The translations under genes were made by a program, and so were the position numbers. 64,000 nucleotides of DNA from assembly GCF_046044395.1 (NCBI RefSeq), contig NZ_JBJUSG010000002.1:1-64000 (forward strand), written 5' to 3'. Source of the DNA: Magnetominusculus dajiuhuensis. Lineage in GTDB: Bacteria > Nitrospirota > Thermodesulfovibrionia > Thermodesulfovibrionales > Magnetobacteriaceae. The first letter of the stretch is position 1; every line of letters starts with the position of its first letter. Below, piece after piece: positions 47,101 through 53,712 of the stretch. The notes beneath the pieces were generated by a model. The model saw nothing but the letters and a program-made list of their open reading frames with translations, was not told the origin of the DNA and made no database searches.

Positions 47101-47540
47101 CTGATATACTGTGGAGAAATACCGCAACCGGCGCAAACGCCGTGTGGCACATGAGCGGCACCACTGCCCAAACTGAGACGGCTATACCCACGGTTACAGA
47201 CACAAACTGGGTAATAGCAGGCACGGGTGACTTCAAGGGTGACAACTCAACGACCATATTATGGAGAAATCAGCAGACCGGCAGCATCGCCTACTGGTAC
47301 ATGAGCGGGACAACGGTAACCTCAACCGGTTTGCTGGCAGCGCTTACGGTTGCTGACACCAACTGGGAGATAGCAGGCACGGCAGACCTTGATGGCGACG
47401 GCAAACCGGACATACTCTGGAGAAACAAAACCAACTACGGGTACAACGTTATATGGTTTATGAACGGCATAACAATAAAGAGCATAAAAGTGCTGCCAAC
47501 GCTTTCCGATACTGACTGGCATATAGCAGGACCGCGCTAA
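41157..47540 (+). CDS. Giant exported multidomain repeat protein
   Basis: About 2127 residues from GTG 41157, which has AAAGGAGG six bases upstream (TTG 41151 is too close). A signal peptide ends near LADA (residue 28). Then follow seven ~42-residue beta-propeller-like repeats (YVYVADAAGSVKIYPVNTNN, then NPAATYTISNGL), six tandem ~110-residue choice-of-anchor-D/ASH repeats (42021-44010), a BNR/Ycf48-like segment (44270-45250; GDSGTILISSNGGQSWT), Bacterial-repeat and Asp-rich regions, one more ASH domain, a Thr-Pro linker of 26 units, and five to six FG-GAP/VCBS-like repeats (DILWRNTATGANAVWHMSGT). There is no sorting signal, anchor or enzyme motif. It is probably a secreted or surface adhesin or matrix protein. 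Confidence 0.9.
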   Translation: MYSLKNSITPILAVVFLVMLFISPLADAAVYVADVGSNSVKIYPVNTNNPTATYTISNGLSVPEGIAVDANYVYVTGPGNGDVKIYPKNTNNPAATYTISGLSAPFGVAVDASYVYVADQGTRTVYEYPKNTNNPAATYTISNGLTDPIGVAVDASYVYVADAAGSVKIYPVNTNNPAATYTISNGLSEPVGVAVDASYVYVADIGSSSVKIYPKNTNNPAATYTISSGLNEPVGVAVDASYVYVADAAGSVKIYPVNTNNPAVTYTISNGLIEPFGVAVDSSIPAPSIGVSTINGFGNVAVGSSSTAQTVTISNTGNANLVVSSTIAANGNDAAMFSVATGSAEGHCTSLTPTIEASGSCTIQVTFSPTSSGAKTTNLRIASNDASSPSLTAMTGTGTAAVIGVSAINGFGNVAVGSSSTAQTVTISNTGNANLVVSSIAANGNDAAMFSVATGSAEGHCTSLTPTIEASSSCTIQVTFTPTSSGAKTTNLRIASNDASSPSLTAMTGTGTAAVIGVSAINGFGNVAVGSSSTAQTVTISNTGNANLVVSSIAANGNDAAMFSVATGTCASLTPTLEASSSCTVKVTFSPTSSGAKTTNLRIASNDASSPSLTTMAGTGTAAVIGVSAINGFGNVAVGSSSTAQTVTISNTGNANLVVSSTIAANGNDAAMFSVTTGTCASLAPTLEASSSCTVKVTFSPTSSGAKTTNLRIASNDASSPSLTTMTGTGTAAVIGVSTINSFGNVAVGGSSTAQTVTISNTGNANLVVSSTIAANGNDAAMFSVTTGTCASLAPTLEASSSCTVKVTFSPTSSGAKTTSLRIASNDASSPSLTAMTGTGTAAVIGVSAINGFGSVTVGSSSAAQTVTISNTGNASLAISSIAASGNDAAMFSVATGTCATLTPTIAASGSCTIQVTFSPTSLGAKTTSLRIASNDASSPSLTTMTGTGRQAGTALVSTSISGSGIAAPESQPVVLGGSATITFTPTDKRYTLLSTNVSDNCATHGTLGTGNVYTIDNVTADCVVTAAFTQATSNWSSGTVPAGATGINFNAIAYGGLVVNGSTQNTTVVVGDSGTILISSNGGQSWTTAVSGTSMTLTGVAYGDAKFVAVGGGVVHNDDAPRALHSAASGTPVILTSTDGATWTSQTPNTTQALYSVTYNNNMFIATGANGTILKSVDGITWRVWPSDTLSYSNVSATLYSSAYTMGLWVSVGSGATKLKASDNGTWWGPGYNIDRPVTSGGSETPSPSTFWGVTYGTFGSALSDTSYGTFVAVGDQGLLKTSSDGVNWSGATSNTSNAIYDVTFADDTFVAVGASGTLVISPDAETWTVSAISSNNLNAVTYAADYGTFIAVGDSGTIVQTPIQAQTGFSGYDVKVIVVDSSTNQNGTVSSTGTISGCTHTGGAACSQDGIDMSTSITLTAAAADAPNLVAGDATFVGWSGDCMGTNAQCILTGGTGNKTVIATFQSAASRNGNVDGQPANSTYGPAGDDPNYCATCALFGGTTDASKPNVSAMTTTNTNGQKTYVTMAATNTSQTFSNVQSVSAPTTSDLSTLGITSNNYLPLGSMAFELNGATAGVNTVVMLLPAGTSVNKVIKQDGNSAWFDFTCGATLTSSYYAAGTLHYPSGTVLTQSTGCGTIGTTTSNGTTVPMATLYLVSGGVGDNNLGVGNIKDPVTYGYVAPNNNNGGGGGGNQGGGSVTPFISVSPATSDFGAVQVGSVSSVNTFTISNTGSSGIVVVTSEATTGGDTGMFTISALTCSTIQPVLAPGVSCTIGVTFSPTSAGAKSTTLQINSNAAITSITLSGTGATPTPTPTPTPTPTPTPTPTPTPTPTPTPTPTPTPTPTPTPTPTPTPTPTPTPAPVTTPVVKGDFFGDGRADIVWRNYSTGENSLWRTAGLYAPQSLASSLPTVAELNWQLVGVGNFGSGVETDLLWRHQTSGANAVWHMTNGYATSAELLPSVTDTNWTIAGTGNFSGTGNTDILWRNTATGANAVWHMSGTTAQTETAIPTVTDTNWVIAGTGDFKGDNSTTILWRNQQTGSIAYWYMSGTTVTSTGLLAALTVADTNWEIAGTADLDGDGKPDILWRNKTNYGYNVIWFMNGITIKSIKVLPTLSDTDWHIAGPR
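41244..42000 (+). repeat. Tandem ~126-bp repeats in the giant gene (propeller-like units)
   Basis: The block GCAAGCTATGTTTATGTGGC and the following AAGATATATCCG...AACACAAA recur about every 123-132 bases with few changes. At protein level the units read as NHL/SMP-30-like blades. Confidence 0.85.
42021..44010 (+). repeat. Six tandem 327-342 bp repeats in the giant gene (ASH units)
   Basis: Units begin at 42021, 42363, 42702, 43029, 43359 and 43689, each opening with ATAGG.GTAAGC.CGATAAA. Neighbouring units are almost identical at DNA level over long stretches (units 2 and 3; units 4 and 5), so they arose or were homogenised recently. Units differ mainly by presence of a short AEGH insert and by TI/I after VVSS. 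Confidence 0.92.
46587..46742 (+). repeat. Thr-Pro hexanucleotide tract (26 units)
   Basis: A run of ACN-CCN codon pairs encodes 26 consecutive Thr-Pro units. The larger unit ACGCCTACACCA plus ACGCCG repeats several times. It is a flexible, possibly glycosylated stalk. The tract length is divisible by six, so slippage by one unit keeps the frame. Confidence 0.95.
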
Positions 47541-47546
47541 TAATTG

Positions 47547-47586
47547 CACAGGAGCCGCCAGCCCATGTTGGGGGGCGGCTCCTGTG
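47547..47586 (+). terminator. Strong hairpin after the giant gene
   Basis: A 13-bp stem, CACAGGAGCCGCC (47547-47559) with GGCGGCTCCTGTG (47574-47586), begins six bases after the stop codon. No U-run follows, so termination may be imperfect, but the position suits an end-of-transcript hairpin. Confidence 0.65.
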
Positions 47587-47689
47587 TATCAAATCAGGCC
47601 AGAACATATTTGCAGTCTTGCCGCCTCCGCAATATTCAACAATCCGGCCACACGGGCAATAATTTTTTTTTGTCCGGCCTAAAAAGTCA

Positions 47690-47718
47690 TTGACATCGCA
47701 TAGGGCAAGTATTATAAT
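47690..47718 (+). promoter_or_regulatory. Consensus sigma70 promoter of the cytochrome/NrfD operon
   Basis: TTGACA (47690-47695), a 17-base spacer and TATAAT (47713-47718) match the full consensus. Strong and constitutive transcription is expected. The ~75-base leader contains a duplicated block around GAGGTGC.ATGAAATGAG (47768-47803), so that a second, non-productive start signal precedes the true one. Confidence 0.9.
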
Positions 47719-47798
47719 AGCGTGAGTTTTACATTATGAACATAATTTTATAAAAAAAGGTGCGATGAGGTGCTATGAAATGAGCGAGGTGCGATGAA

Positions 47799-48323
47799 AT
47801 GAGTCATGCATGGAGACCAGTGTTCGTAGTATTAGCTGTAGTAGTATCGCTTTTGGTTGTGCGGGTTATATTTGTTCCATCCGACTTTACCGCAAAAAAC
47901 GGGGATTACAAGTATCAGTGGCATCGTTTGGCCAGTGAGCAGTTTTGGAAGGATTTTCCCGTTAAGCATAAGGGAAGGGAGTTTTGCCAGCAATGCCATT
48001 CTGAGCTTGCCGATAAGATAAAGGATTCGGGGCATCAGAACATACAGTGTGAAAATTGCCACGCCATGTTTGAGCCGGCAAAGAAGAGCCATCCTATCAA
48101 TCTGAAAGAGGACTTTGGCTACCTGCTGGATATAGGCATAGAACGTTCACGCGAGTTGTGTAAGCGGTGCCATGCCGAACTTTCCTACAGGCCTCAAACT
48201 TACACGACAAGCAAAGGAACGGTTGCATTCAAGATGATTGACCCGACAAAGCACAACGCTGGCATAGAGTGTGTTATGTGCCATGACGTGCACACGGCCG
48301 GTTTTAAGACCGCAGGCAAATAA
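47799..48323 (+). CDS. Membrane-anchored tetrahaem cytochrome c (module 1)
   Basis: The 174-residue protein has an uncleaved N-terminal anchor (about residues 7-27) and four CxxCH haem sites: CQQCH (63-67), CENCH (84-88), CKRCH (121-125) and CVMCH (158-162). Several free His residues could be distal ligands. It is periplasmic and probably takes or gives electrons to the iron-sulfur protein encoded 11 bases downstream. It resembles NrfB/NapC-type and cytochrome c7/c3-like electron carriers only in haem layout. GAGGTGCGATGA lies before the ATG. Confidence 0.9.
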   Translation: MSHAWRPVFVVLAVVVSLLVVRVIFVPSDFTAKNGDYKYQWHRLASEQFWKDFPVKHKGREFCQQCHSELADKIKDSGHQNIQCENCHAMFEPAKKSHPINLKEDFGYLLDIGIERSRELCKRCHAELSYRPQTYTTSKGTVAFKMIDPTKHNAGIECVMCHDVHTAGFKTAGK

Positions 48324-48334
48324 GGAGATATGTA

Positions 48335-49111
48335 ATGAATCTATCGCGAAGGGAACTTTTAAAGATGGGTCTTTTGGCCGTTTGCGGCACAGTTATCCCG
48401 TTAAGCGCGCTGGAGGTATTCAAGCCAGAGGCGGCGGCCTCGCTGATACGTCCGTACAGCGAGAAAAAGCGTTGGGCGTTCGTCGTGGATACGACTAAAT
48501 GCGTGGGCTGCGGCATGTGCGTGAAGGCCTGTAAATTGGAAAACGAGATACCTTTCGATACCGATGTCCAGAGGACATGGGTCGAGAGATACATACAGCT
48601 TAAAAACGGCGAGGTTATAATAGACTCGCCACATGGGGCAAGATACGGTTTTACTAAGAATGACCCGCAGGGCAAGGACATTGATGAGGCCGAGATTGCA
48701 AAGGGGCTTTTCGTTCCAAAGCTCTGCAATCATTGTGAAAAACCATCGTGTGTGCAGGTATGTCCCGTTGGGGCTACATATAAGACAGACGACGGTGTTG
48801 TCCTTGTTGACAGGAAATGGTGCATAGGGTGCGGGTACTGTATCACCAATTGTCCGTATTTTGCGCGCTTTTTCCACCCGATTACCAACACAGCAGACAA
48901 GTGTACTTTTTGTTACCACAGGATAACGAAGGGTATGAATACTGCCTGTTCGGATGCGTGCGCATTCGGGGTGAGAAAAATAGGGATGCTCAACGACCCG
49001 GCAAGCGAGGTGTTTAAGATTATCAACACGTCAAGGGTTATGGTGTTAAAGCCGGAGTATGGCAACGAACCACACGTGTTTTACATTGGTTTGGACGATA
49101 TAGTTCGTTGA
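48335..49111 (+). CDS. Tat-exported four-cluster ferredoxin-like protein (NrfC/HybA/DsrO type, module 1)
   Basis: The 258-residue protein starts with a Tat signal (NLSRRELLKMGLL) and carries Cys groups of four [4Fe-4S] clusters: CVGCGMCVKAC (56-66), CNHCEKPSCVQVCP (about 132-145), CIGCGYCITNCP (about 163-174) and CTFCYHRI with CSDAC (about 190-211). This is the arrangement of the electron-transfer subunit in DMSO reductase-type and Nrf/Dsr/Hmc complexes. It acts on the periplasmic side between the tetrahaem cytochrome before it and the NrfD-like protein after it. AAGGAG precedes the ATG. Confidence 0.93.
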   Translation: MNLSRRELLKMGLLAVCGTVIPLSALEVFKPEAAASLIRPYSEKKRWAFVVDTTKCVGCGMCVKACKLENEIPFDTDVQRTWVERYIQLKNGEVIIDSPHGARYGFTKNDPQGKDIDEAEIAKGLFVPKLCNHCEKPSCVQVCPVGATYKTDDGVVLVDRKWCIGCGYCITNCPYFARFFHPITNTADKCTFCYHRITKGMNTACSDACAFGVRKIGMLNDPASEVFKIINTSRVMVLKPEYGNEPHVFYIGLDDIVR

Positions 49112-49155
49112 CGGCAAATGGAATTTAAAATAATTTATAAAACTTGCGAGGTGAA

Positions 49156-50397
49156 ATGATGGAAGCAGCACATCTGGCCCATGGGGCGTTGTGGACTATA
49201 AAGGAAGGGTTTACGTATCCAAACGAGTATATCTACTGGACGATACACATAGTGGTGTACCCGTATATAACGGGTCTTGTAGCTGGGGCGTTCGTGTTAT
49301 CGAGCATGTACCATGTCTTTGGGAAGGAGGAGTTAAAACCCGTAGCGAAGTTTTCTCTGGTTTTTTCTTTTGCGTTGCTGTTGATGGCCCCTTCACCTTT
49401 GATGTTGCACCTGACGCAGCCGTTTAATTCAGTGGAATTAATGCTGACGCCGCATTTTTACTCCGCAATTGCGGCATTTACAATAGTTTATCTGTCGTAC
49501 ATGGCCGTAGTGCTGGCTGAGATATGGTTCGTTTTCAGGCCGTTTATCATTGAGCAGGCAAAGGAGAAAAAGGGTCTGCTTGGGCTTGTCTATAACGCTA
49601 TGACACTTGGCAGTTTTGACCTAAGCGAAAAGGCGCGCCACACGGACGAAAGGATAATAAAGATTCTGGCGGCGGTTGGCATACCCGCGGCGGCGCTCCT
49701 GCACGGTTACGTGGGCTTTATTTTTGGTTCAGTAAAAACGGTGCCCCTTTGGAAGACGCCGCTTATGCCGTTTATATTCCTGATGTCGGCTATTATCTCT
49801 GGCGTTGCAGGATGTATAGTAACCTACATCGTGGGCATGTCGCTGAAGAGAAACTTTATATGCGGGGCTTCAATAAGGAGTATGTGCAAGGTGCTTTTGT
49901 GGTTTTTGGTAGCGGCAATTGTGCTTGAAGGTGTGGATTTAATATTTCATGGTTACACAGCCGAGGAATCATGGAGCATAATGAGTGAGTTGTTGTTTCA
50001 GCGGTTTGCTATTAAGATGATAGTCGTTCAGTGGCTCTTGGGTATGATACTGCCTCTTATCCTGTTGTTGTTGCCGAGGTTGACGATGCTCAGGGCATTC
50101 ATATCGGCGGCACTGGTGTTAATAGGTGTATTTATGATGCGTTGGGACGTGGTAATCGGTGGACAGTCAATGTCGAGGAGTTTTGCTGGCTTTTTAACGT
50201 ACAAGATTCCGATAATCCCCGACAGCATTGAGGCATTCAAAGAAGGCCCGTTCCCAATAACGGTACTTCTGATTATGCCGTTTATCCTGCTGTTCATATT
50301 TAACAGGGTGCTTCCTGTGTTTACCGAAGTCTTCAACGAAGAGGATTGCGGGTTCACGGAAGGGCTTCTTAGTAGTAAAGACCATGCGAAGCATTAA
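49156..50397 (+). CDS. NrfD/PsrC-like quinone-interacting membrane subunit (module 1)
   Basis: The ~413-residue integral membrane protein has about nine to ten helices. WTIHIVVYPYITGLVAGAFV, LLMAPSPLMLHLTQPFN and YVGFIFGSVKTVPLWKTPLM are typical of the NrfD/PsrC family, which binds menaquinone and passes electrons to the adjacent iron-sulfur subunit. GAGGTG five bases before ATG 49159 (or 49156) sets the start; the frame is open to a TTG at 49144. Third gene of module 1. Confidence 0.9.
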   Translation: MMEAAHLAHGALWTIKEGFTYPNEYIYWTIHIVVYPYITGLVAGAFVLSSMYHVFGKEELKPVAKFSLVFSFALLLMAPSPLMLHLTQPFNSVELMLTPHFYSAIAAFTIVYLSYMAVVLAEIWFVFRPFIIEQAKEKKGLLGLVYNAMTLGSFDLSEKARHTDERIIKILAAVGIPAAALLHGYVGFIFGSVKTVPLWKTPLMPFIFLMSAIISGVAGCIVTYIVGMSLKRNFICGASIRSMCKVLLWFLVAAIVLEGVDLIFHGYTAEESWSIMSELLFQRFAIKMIVVQWLLGMILPLILLLLPRLTMLRAFISAALVLIGVFMMRWDVVIGGQSMSRSFAGFLTYKIPIIPDSIEAFKEGPFPITVLLIMPFILLFIFNRVLPVFTEVFNEEDCGFTEGLLSSKDHAKH

Positions 50398-50442
50398 TTG
50401 CTATTAATCCGAACGTTGATGTTGCAATCCCCTGCCGGAGTT

Positions 50443-50492
50443 TTGGCAGAGGCCAGAGGTTGGGCAGAGGTTGGGCAGAGGTTGGCCAGAGG
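50443..50492 (+). repeat. Short tandem repeat between the two modules
   Basis: The 11-base unit TTGGGCAGAGG (or close variants) occurs four times in a row just before module 2. It lies in the 140-base gap between module genes and has no coding capacity. Function not known. Confidence 0.8.
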
Positions 50493-50537
50493 TTCCAAAA
50501 ACGTTATTATGGGTGGTAAATGAAGGAGTGTTGTAAT

Positions 50538-51122
50538 ATGAAACGGAAACTACAGGCGGCGGTCATATCAGCGGCAGTCATATCAGCAATGTTTGTGTTT
50601 TGTATATTGCCAGAGTTGGCGGCGGCTGAGGCTGGCCTGCCTAAGTATACTACGACAAAGCCGCCCTTTTCAGAGGGGATTTTCCCGTGTACGTCGTGCC
50701 ATGCGTCTATGCCGCTGAACAAGGAAAGGCGGGAGCTTGGGTTTCACACTGAGATTCAATTAAAACACGCACAGGAGCAGCGCTGGTGTCTGGACTGCCA
50801 TGAAATCTCAAACAGAGACATGCTGCACCTTGCAAATGGGGAGCTGATCCCGTTTGAGAACTCGTACAGGTTGTGTGGGCAATGCCACGGAAATATTTAC
50901 AGGGACTGGAAAACCGGCATTCATGGCAAGAGAGTAGGGTACTACAACGGTGAAAAGACCTATTATCTTTGTGTCAACTGCCACAATCCCCATTCTCCGA
51001 GGTTTAAGCCATTAAAACCGCTTCCGGTTCCGGCCAAACCCCTGGACATTACAAAAGTAAAGGGTTCTGTGCCGGTTATGATTGAAGATAAGAAGATATA
51101 TATTCCCGAGACTAACAAGTAG
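50538..51122 (+). CDS. Exported tetrahaem cytochrome c (module 2)
   Basis: The 194-residue protein (ATG 50538, AAGGAG ten bases upstream; an ATG at 50520 is also in frame) has a signal peptide ending near LAAAEA (residue 31) and four haem sites: CTSCH (51-55), CLDCH (84-88), CGQCH (113-117) and CVNCH (145-149). Unlike the module 1 cytochrome, its leader is probably cleaved. The Pro-rich tail after NPHSPRFKPLKPLP is unusual. It stands first in module 2, directly before another Tat-type iron-sulfur protein. Confidence 0.9.
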   Translation: MKRKLQAAVISAAVISAMFVFCILPELAAAEAGLPKYTTTKPPFSEGIFPCTSCHASMPLNKERRELGFHTEIQLKHAQEQRWCLDCHEISNRDMLHLANGELIPFENSYRLCGQCHGNIYRDWKTGIHGKRVGYYNGEKTYYLCVNCHNPHSPRFKPLKPLPVPAKPLDITKVKGSVPVMIEDKKIYIPETNK

Positions 51123-51176
51123 AAGGGATTTTTTCTAAATTAAGGTTTTTTATAAATAAGGGATAGGGTACGGGAC

Positions 51177-52070
51177 ATGAAAAGAAGAGAATTCATAAAA
51201 AGTGCGGCGATTGGCCTTGGCGGACTGCTTATGCCGGTGGACAAGAGTGATGCGTCTTTATGGGAGACATTTTTTCAGAAATATTTCAGGGAGATGACTC
51301 CGGAGGAAAAGAAGAAGGTCGCCCAAAGGCTTGAAAAGGAGTACAAGGACAAGACCGGGGTGCAGATAAACATCAAGACAAACGAAGCCCTGCCGGGTGT
51401 AAAATTTGGCTATGGCCTTGATCTTTCGAGATGTATAGGGTGCAGGCGGTGCGTGTATGCCTGTGTTACCGAGAACAATCTCTCGCGCAACCCCCAGATA
51501 CAATACATAACTGTATTAGAGTTCAAAAATGGCGAGAAATGGGTAAATGACCTTGAGGAATCGAATAAATACTATGAACACGACACGGTGCCGGAACCGG
51601 GACACTTTTATATGCCGGTGCAGTGCCAGCAGTGTGACAACCCGCCTTGTGTGAAGGTGTGTCCGACAAAGGCGACATGGAAAGAACCGGACGGCATAGT
51701 GGTTGTTGATTACAACTGGTGTATCGGGTGCAGGTATTGCATGGCTGCCTGTCCATATGGCGCGAGGAAGTTTAACTGGGGCGAGCCTCAGGTACCCCCT
51801 GAGCAGTTTAATGCGAATACCCACTATCTTGGCAATCGTCCAAAGTTCAAGGGCCATGTGGAAAAGTGCACGTTTTGTATCCAGAGGACGAGGGAAAACC
51901 CTGGCAGGTACCCTGCGTGTGTGGAGATATGTCCTGTAGGGGCGAGGAAATTCGGCAATCTCCTTGACCCTGAGAGCGAAATCAGTATGTGTATTGAGAC
52001 AAAGCGGGTATTCAGGCTAAAAGAGGAACTTAACACTCATCCCAGTTTTTTTTATTTCTTTAGTTTGTAG
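51177..52070 (+). CDS. Tat-exported four-cluster iron-sulfur protein (HmcB/DsrO type, module 2)
   Basis: The 297-residue protein has a Tat signal (MKRREFIKSAAIGLGG) and four [4Fe-4S] Cys groups: CIGCRRCVYAC (86-96), CQQCDNPPCVKVCP (about 146-159), CIGCRYCMAACP (about 178-189) and CTFCIQRT with CVEICP (about 224-245). An additional N-terminal segment (about 30-75) with a charged helix distinguishes it from its module 1 counterpart. It should pass electrons between the tetrahaem cytochrome before it and the NrfD-like protein after it. Confidence 0.93.
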   Translation: MKRREFIKSAAIGLGGLLMPVDKSDASLWETFFQKYFREMTPEEKKKVAQRLEKEYKDKTGVQINIKTNEALPGVKFGYGLDLSRCIGCRRCVYACVTENNLSRNPQIQYITVLEFKNGEKWVNDLEESNKYYEHDTVPEPGHFYMPVQCQQCDNPPCVKVCPTKATWKEPDGIVVVDYNWCIGCRYCMAACPYGARKFNWGEPQVPPEQFNANTHYLGNRPKFKGHVEKCTFCIQRTRENPGRYPACVEICPVGARKFGNLLDPESEISMCIETKRVFRLKEELNTHPSFFYFFSL

Positions 52071-52086
52071 AGGAGAGGCATAGGAC

Positions 52087-53319
52087 ATGATAGAATTTGC
52101 TAAAGACTTACTGCGCCACTTAATGAAGGGTAACAAACTGTATTATGCGTGGCTTTCGGTTCTGGGATTGTTTATCGCCATGGGGGCAATCGCGTATTTT
52201 TGGCAAACCGACAAGGGTCTTATCGTTACGAACATGAGAGATCAGGTATCGTGGGGTTTTTATATCTCAAACTTTACGTTTTTTGTTGGCGTGGCCGCCG
52301 CCGCCGTGATGCTTGTGATACCGTCGTACATATATAATTTTAAACCGATAAAAGAAATCGTCCTCTTCGGAGAGATGATGGCGGTGATGGCGGTGGTAAT
52401 GTGTATTCTGTTCGTTGTTGCAGACATGGGCAAGCCCATTTACGCATGGCACCTTATGCTGCACCCTAACTTTCCCTCTTCTCTTTTGGTGTGGGACGTC
52501 ATTGTGTTAAACGGTTACTTATTGATAAATCTATCGGCGGTGCTGTATGTCCTCTACAGGGCGGCGCAGGGGAAGGAGTATAAGATGTCTGTCATGTGGC
52601 CAATCGTGTTTATGTCCATACCCTGGGCGTTCAGTATTCACACAGTGACGGCGTTTTTGTACAATGGCCTTTCGGCGCGGCCATTTTGGAATGCGTCAAT
52701 TGTTGCCCCCAGGTTTATAGCCTCTGCGCTGTGTTCCGGCCCGGCGCTTATGGTTCTGGTCTTTCAGATAGCAAGGAAGGTCTCCGAGGTTGATGTGTCA
52801 AACGAGGCCATTCAAAAGATAGCCGAATTGATTGCGTACATGATGGGGTTGAATCTTTTCTTGTATGCGGCCGAGATATTTAAGGAGTTTTATTCGCAGA
52901 GCGTTCATATGGCCCCGATGGACTATCTGTTTTTCGGTTTGGAAAAGAGCGGGGTACACCACAATGTCCTTGTGCCGTTTACATGGGTTGCGCTGTGCTG
53001 TAATGTTACTGCCTTCATAATCTTCTTAATGCCCGGCATGAGGCATAGGTTTACTACGATGAATATAGCGTGTGTTTTGGTGCTGATAGGTGTGTATATA
53101 GAAAAAGGCATGGGATTGATTGTCCCCGGCTTTATCCCCGACACGCTGGGTGAGATATACGATTACCTGCCCTCGGCAACAGAACTGCTTGTGTCTGCCG
53201 GTATCTGGTCAGTAGGGGCGCTTATCTATACAATCCTGCTGAAAACGGCCATACCCATTTATAAGGGCGAACTGAGTCTGATTCCAAAGGGACAGAGGCG
53301 AAAAATCCCTGTCCATTGA
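52087..53319 (+). CDS. NrfD/HmcC/DsrP-like quinone-interacting membrane subunit (module 2)
   Basis: The 410-residue protein has about ten helices. DQVSWGFYISNFTFFVGVAA, FVVADMGKPIYAWHLMLHPN, LLVWDVIVLNGYLLINL and IPWAFSIHTVTAFLYNGLSA are hallmarks of the HmcC/DsrP/ActC branch. It is likely to oxidise or reduce menaquinol and link to the iron-sulfur protein 17 bases upstream. It differs clearly from the module 1 NrfD protein, so the modules are not simple recent duplicates. Confidence 0.93.
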   Translation: MIEFAKDLLRHLMKGNKLYYAWLSVLGLFIAMGAIAYFWQTDKGLIVTNMRDQVSWGFYISNFTFFVGVAAAAVMLVIPSYIYNFKPIKEIVLFGEMMAVMAVVMCILFVVADMGKPIYAWHLMLHPNFPSSLLVWDVIVLNGYLLINLSAVLYVLYRAAQGKEYKMSVMWPIVFMSIPWAFSIHTVTAFLYNGLSARPFWNASIVAPRFIASALCSGPALMVLVFQIARKVSEVDVSNEAIQKIAELIAYMMGLNLFLYAAEIFKEFYSQSVHMAPMDYLFFGLEKSGVHHNVLVPFTWVALCCNVTAFIIFLMPGMRHRFTTMNIACVLVLIGVYIEKGMGLIVPGFIPDTLGEIYDYLPSATELLVSAGIWSVGALIYTILLKTAIPIYKGELSLIPKGQRRKIPVH

Positions 53320-53364
53320 GCCATTTGCAAAATACGGTGGCTCCTTGTGTCCTGGCCTCTCTGG

Positions 53365-53384
53365 ATTCCCGCTTTCGCGGGAAT
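53365..53384. repeat. REP-like hairpin
   Basis: ATTCCCGC, TTTC, GCGGGAAT followed by GACAGG, the same design as at 18451-18470. It lies between the NrfD gene and the AtpZ-like gene and may attenuate read-through. An open frame over it from 53347 is spurious. Confidence 0.8.
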
Positions 53385-53487
53385 GACAGGCGCAGGGGGG
53401 CGGTGTCTTTCTGTCATGCCGGTTGCTCAGTGTTGTTGCCGTTTCCCCCTATTTCAGTATTTTCCCCGTGCGCCCCGGAGGTGGTTA

Positions 53488-53712
53488 GTGGCTGAAAAAC
53501 CCCCGGGTGGTTTTAAGCACCTGCTGTTTGCCAGCCAGGTTGGGATTAACATCGTTGTGGCGACATTTGTCGGGTTTTTTATAGGTAAGGGGCTTGACAT
53601 GCTCTTTAAGACAGGGCCGTATCTTACCGTTACGTTTCTTATCTTGGGGATTATCTCTGGTTTTGTTGAATTGTTCAGGACTACAAAGAAGGAATTGTCA
53701 AAAGATGATTAG
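53488..53712 (+). CDS. AtpZ-like small membrane protein
   Basis: The 74-residue protein starts at GTG 53488, six bases after GGAGG. Two membrane helices (about residues 13-33 and 42-62) with QVGINIVVATFVGFFIGKGL and FLILGIISGFVELFRTTK match the AtpZ/AtpI family that accompanies F-type ATP synthases and helps assemble the c-ring or handle divalent cations. A longer frame from 53347 contains the REP hairpin and lacks a proper start. It overlaps the next gene by eight bases. Confidence 0.78.
   Translation: MAEKPPGGFKHLLFASQVGINIVVATFVGFFIGKGLDMLFKTGPYLTVTFLILGIISGFVELFRTTKKELSKDD

Noticed and set aside
50443..50492. Possible CRISPR-like array
   Set aside because: Units are 11 bases with no spacers, far too short for CRISPR repeats.
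47799..53319. Assignment as NrfABCD nitrite reductase or DsrMKJOP
   Set aside because: No pentahaem NrfA, no CCG-type DsrK, no DsrM cytochrome b; the haem number and gene order differ from both.
53347..53487. N-terminal extension of the AtpZ-like gene
   Set aside because: It translates the REP hairpin and lacks a ribosome-binding site; GTG 53488 has an ideal GGAGG.
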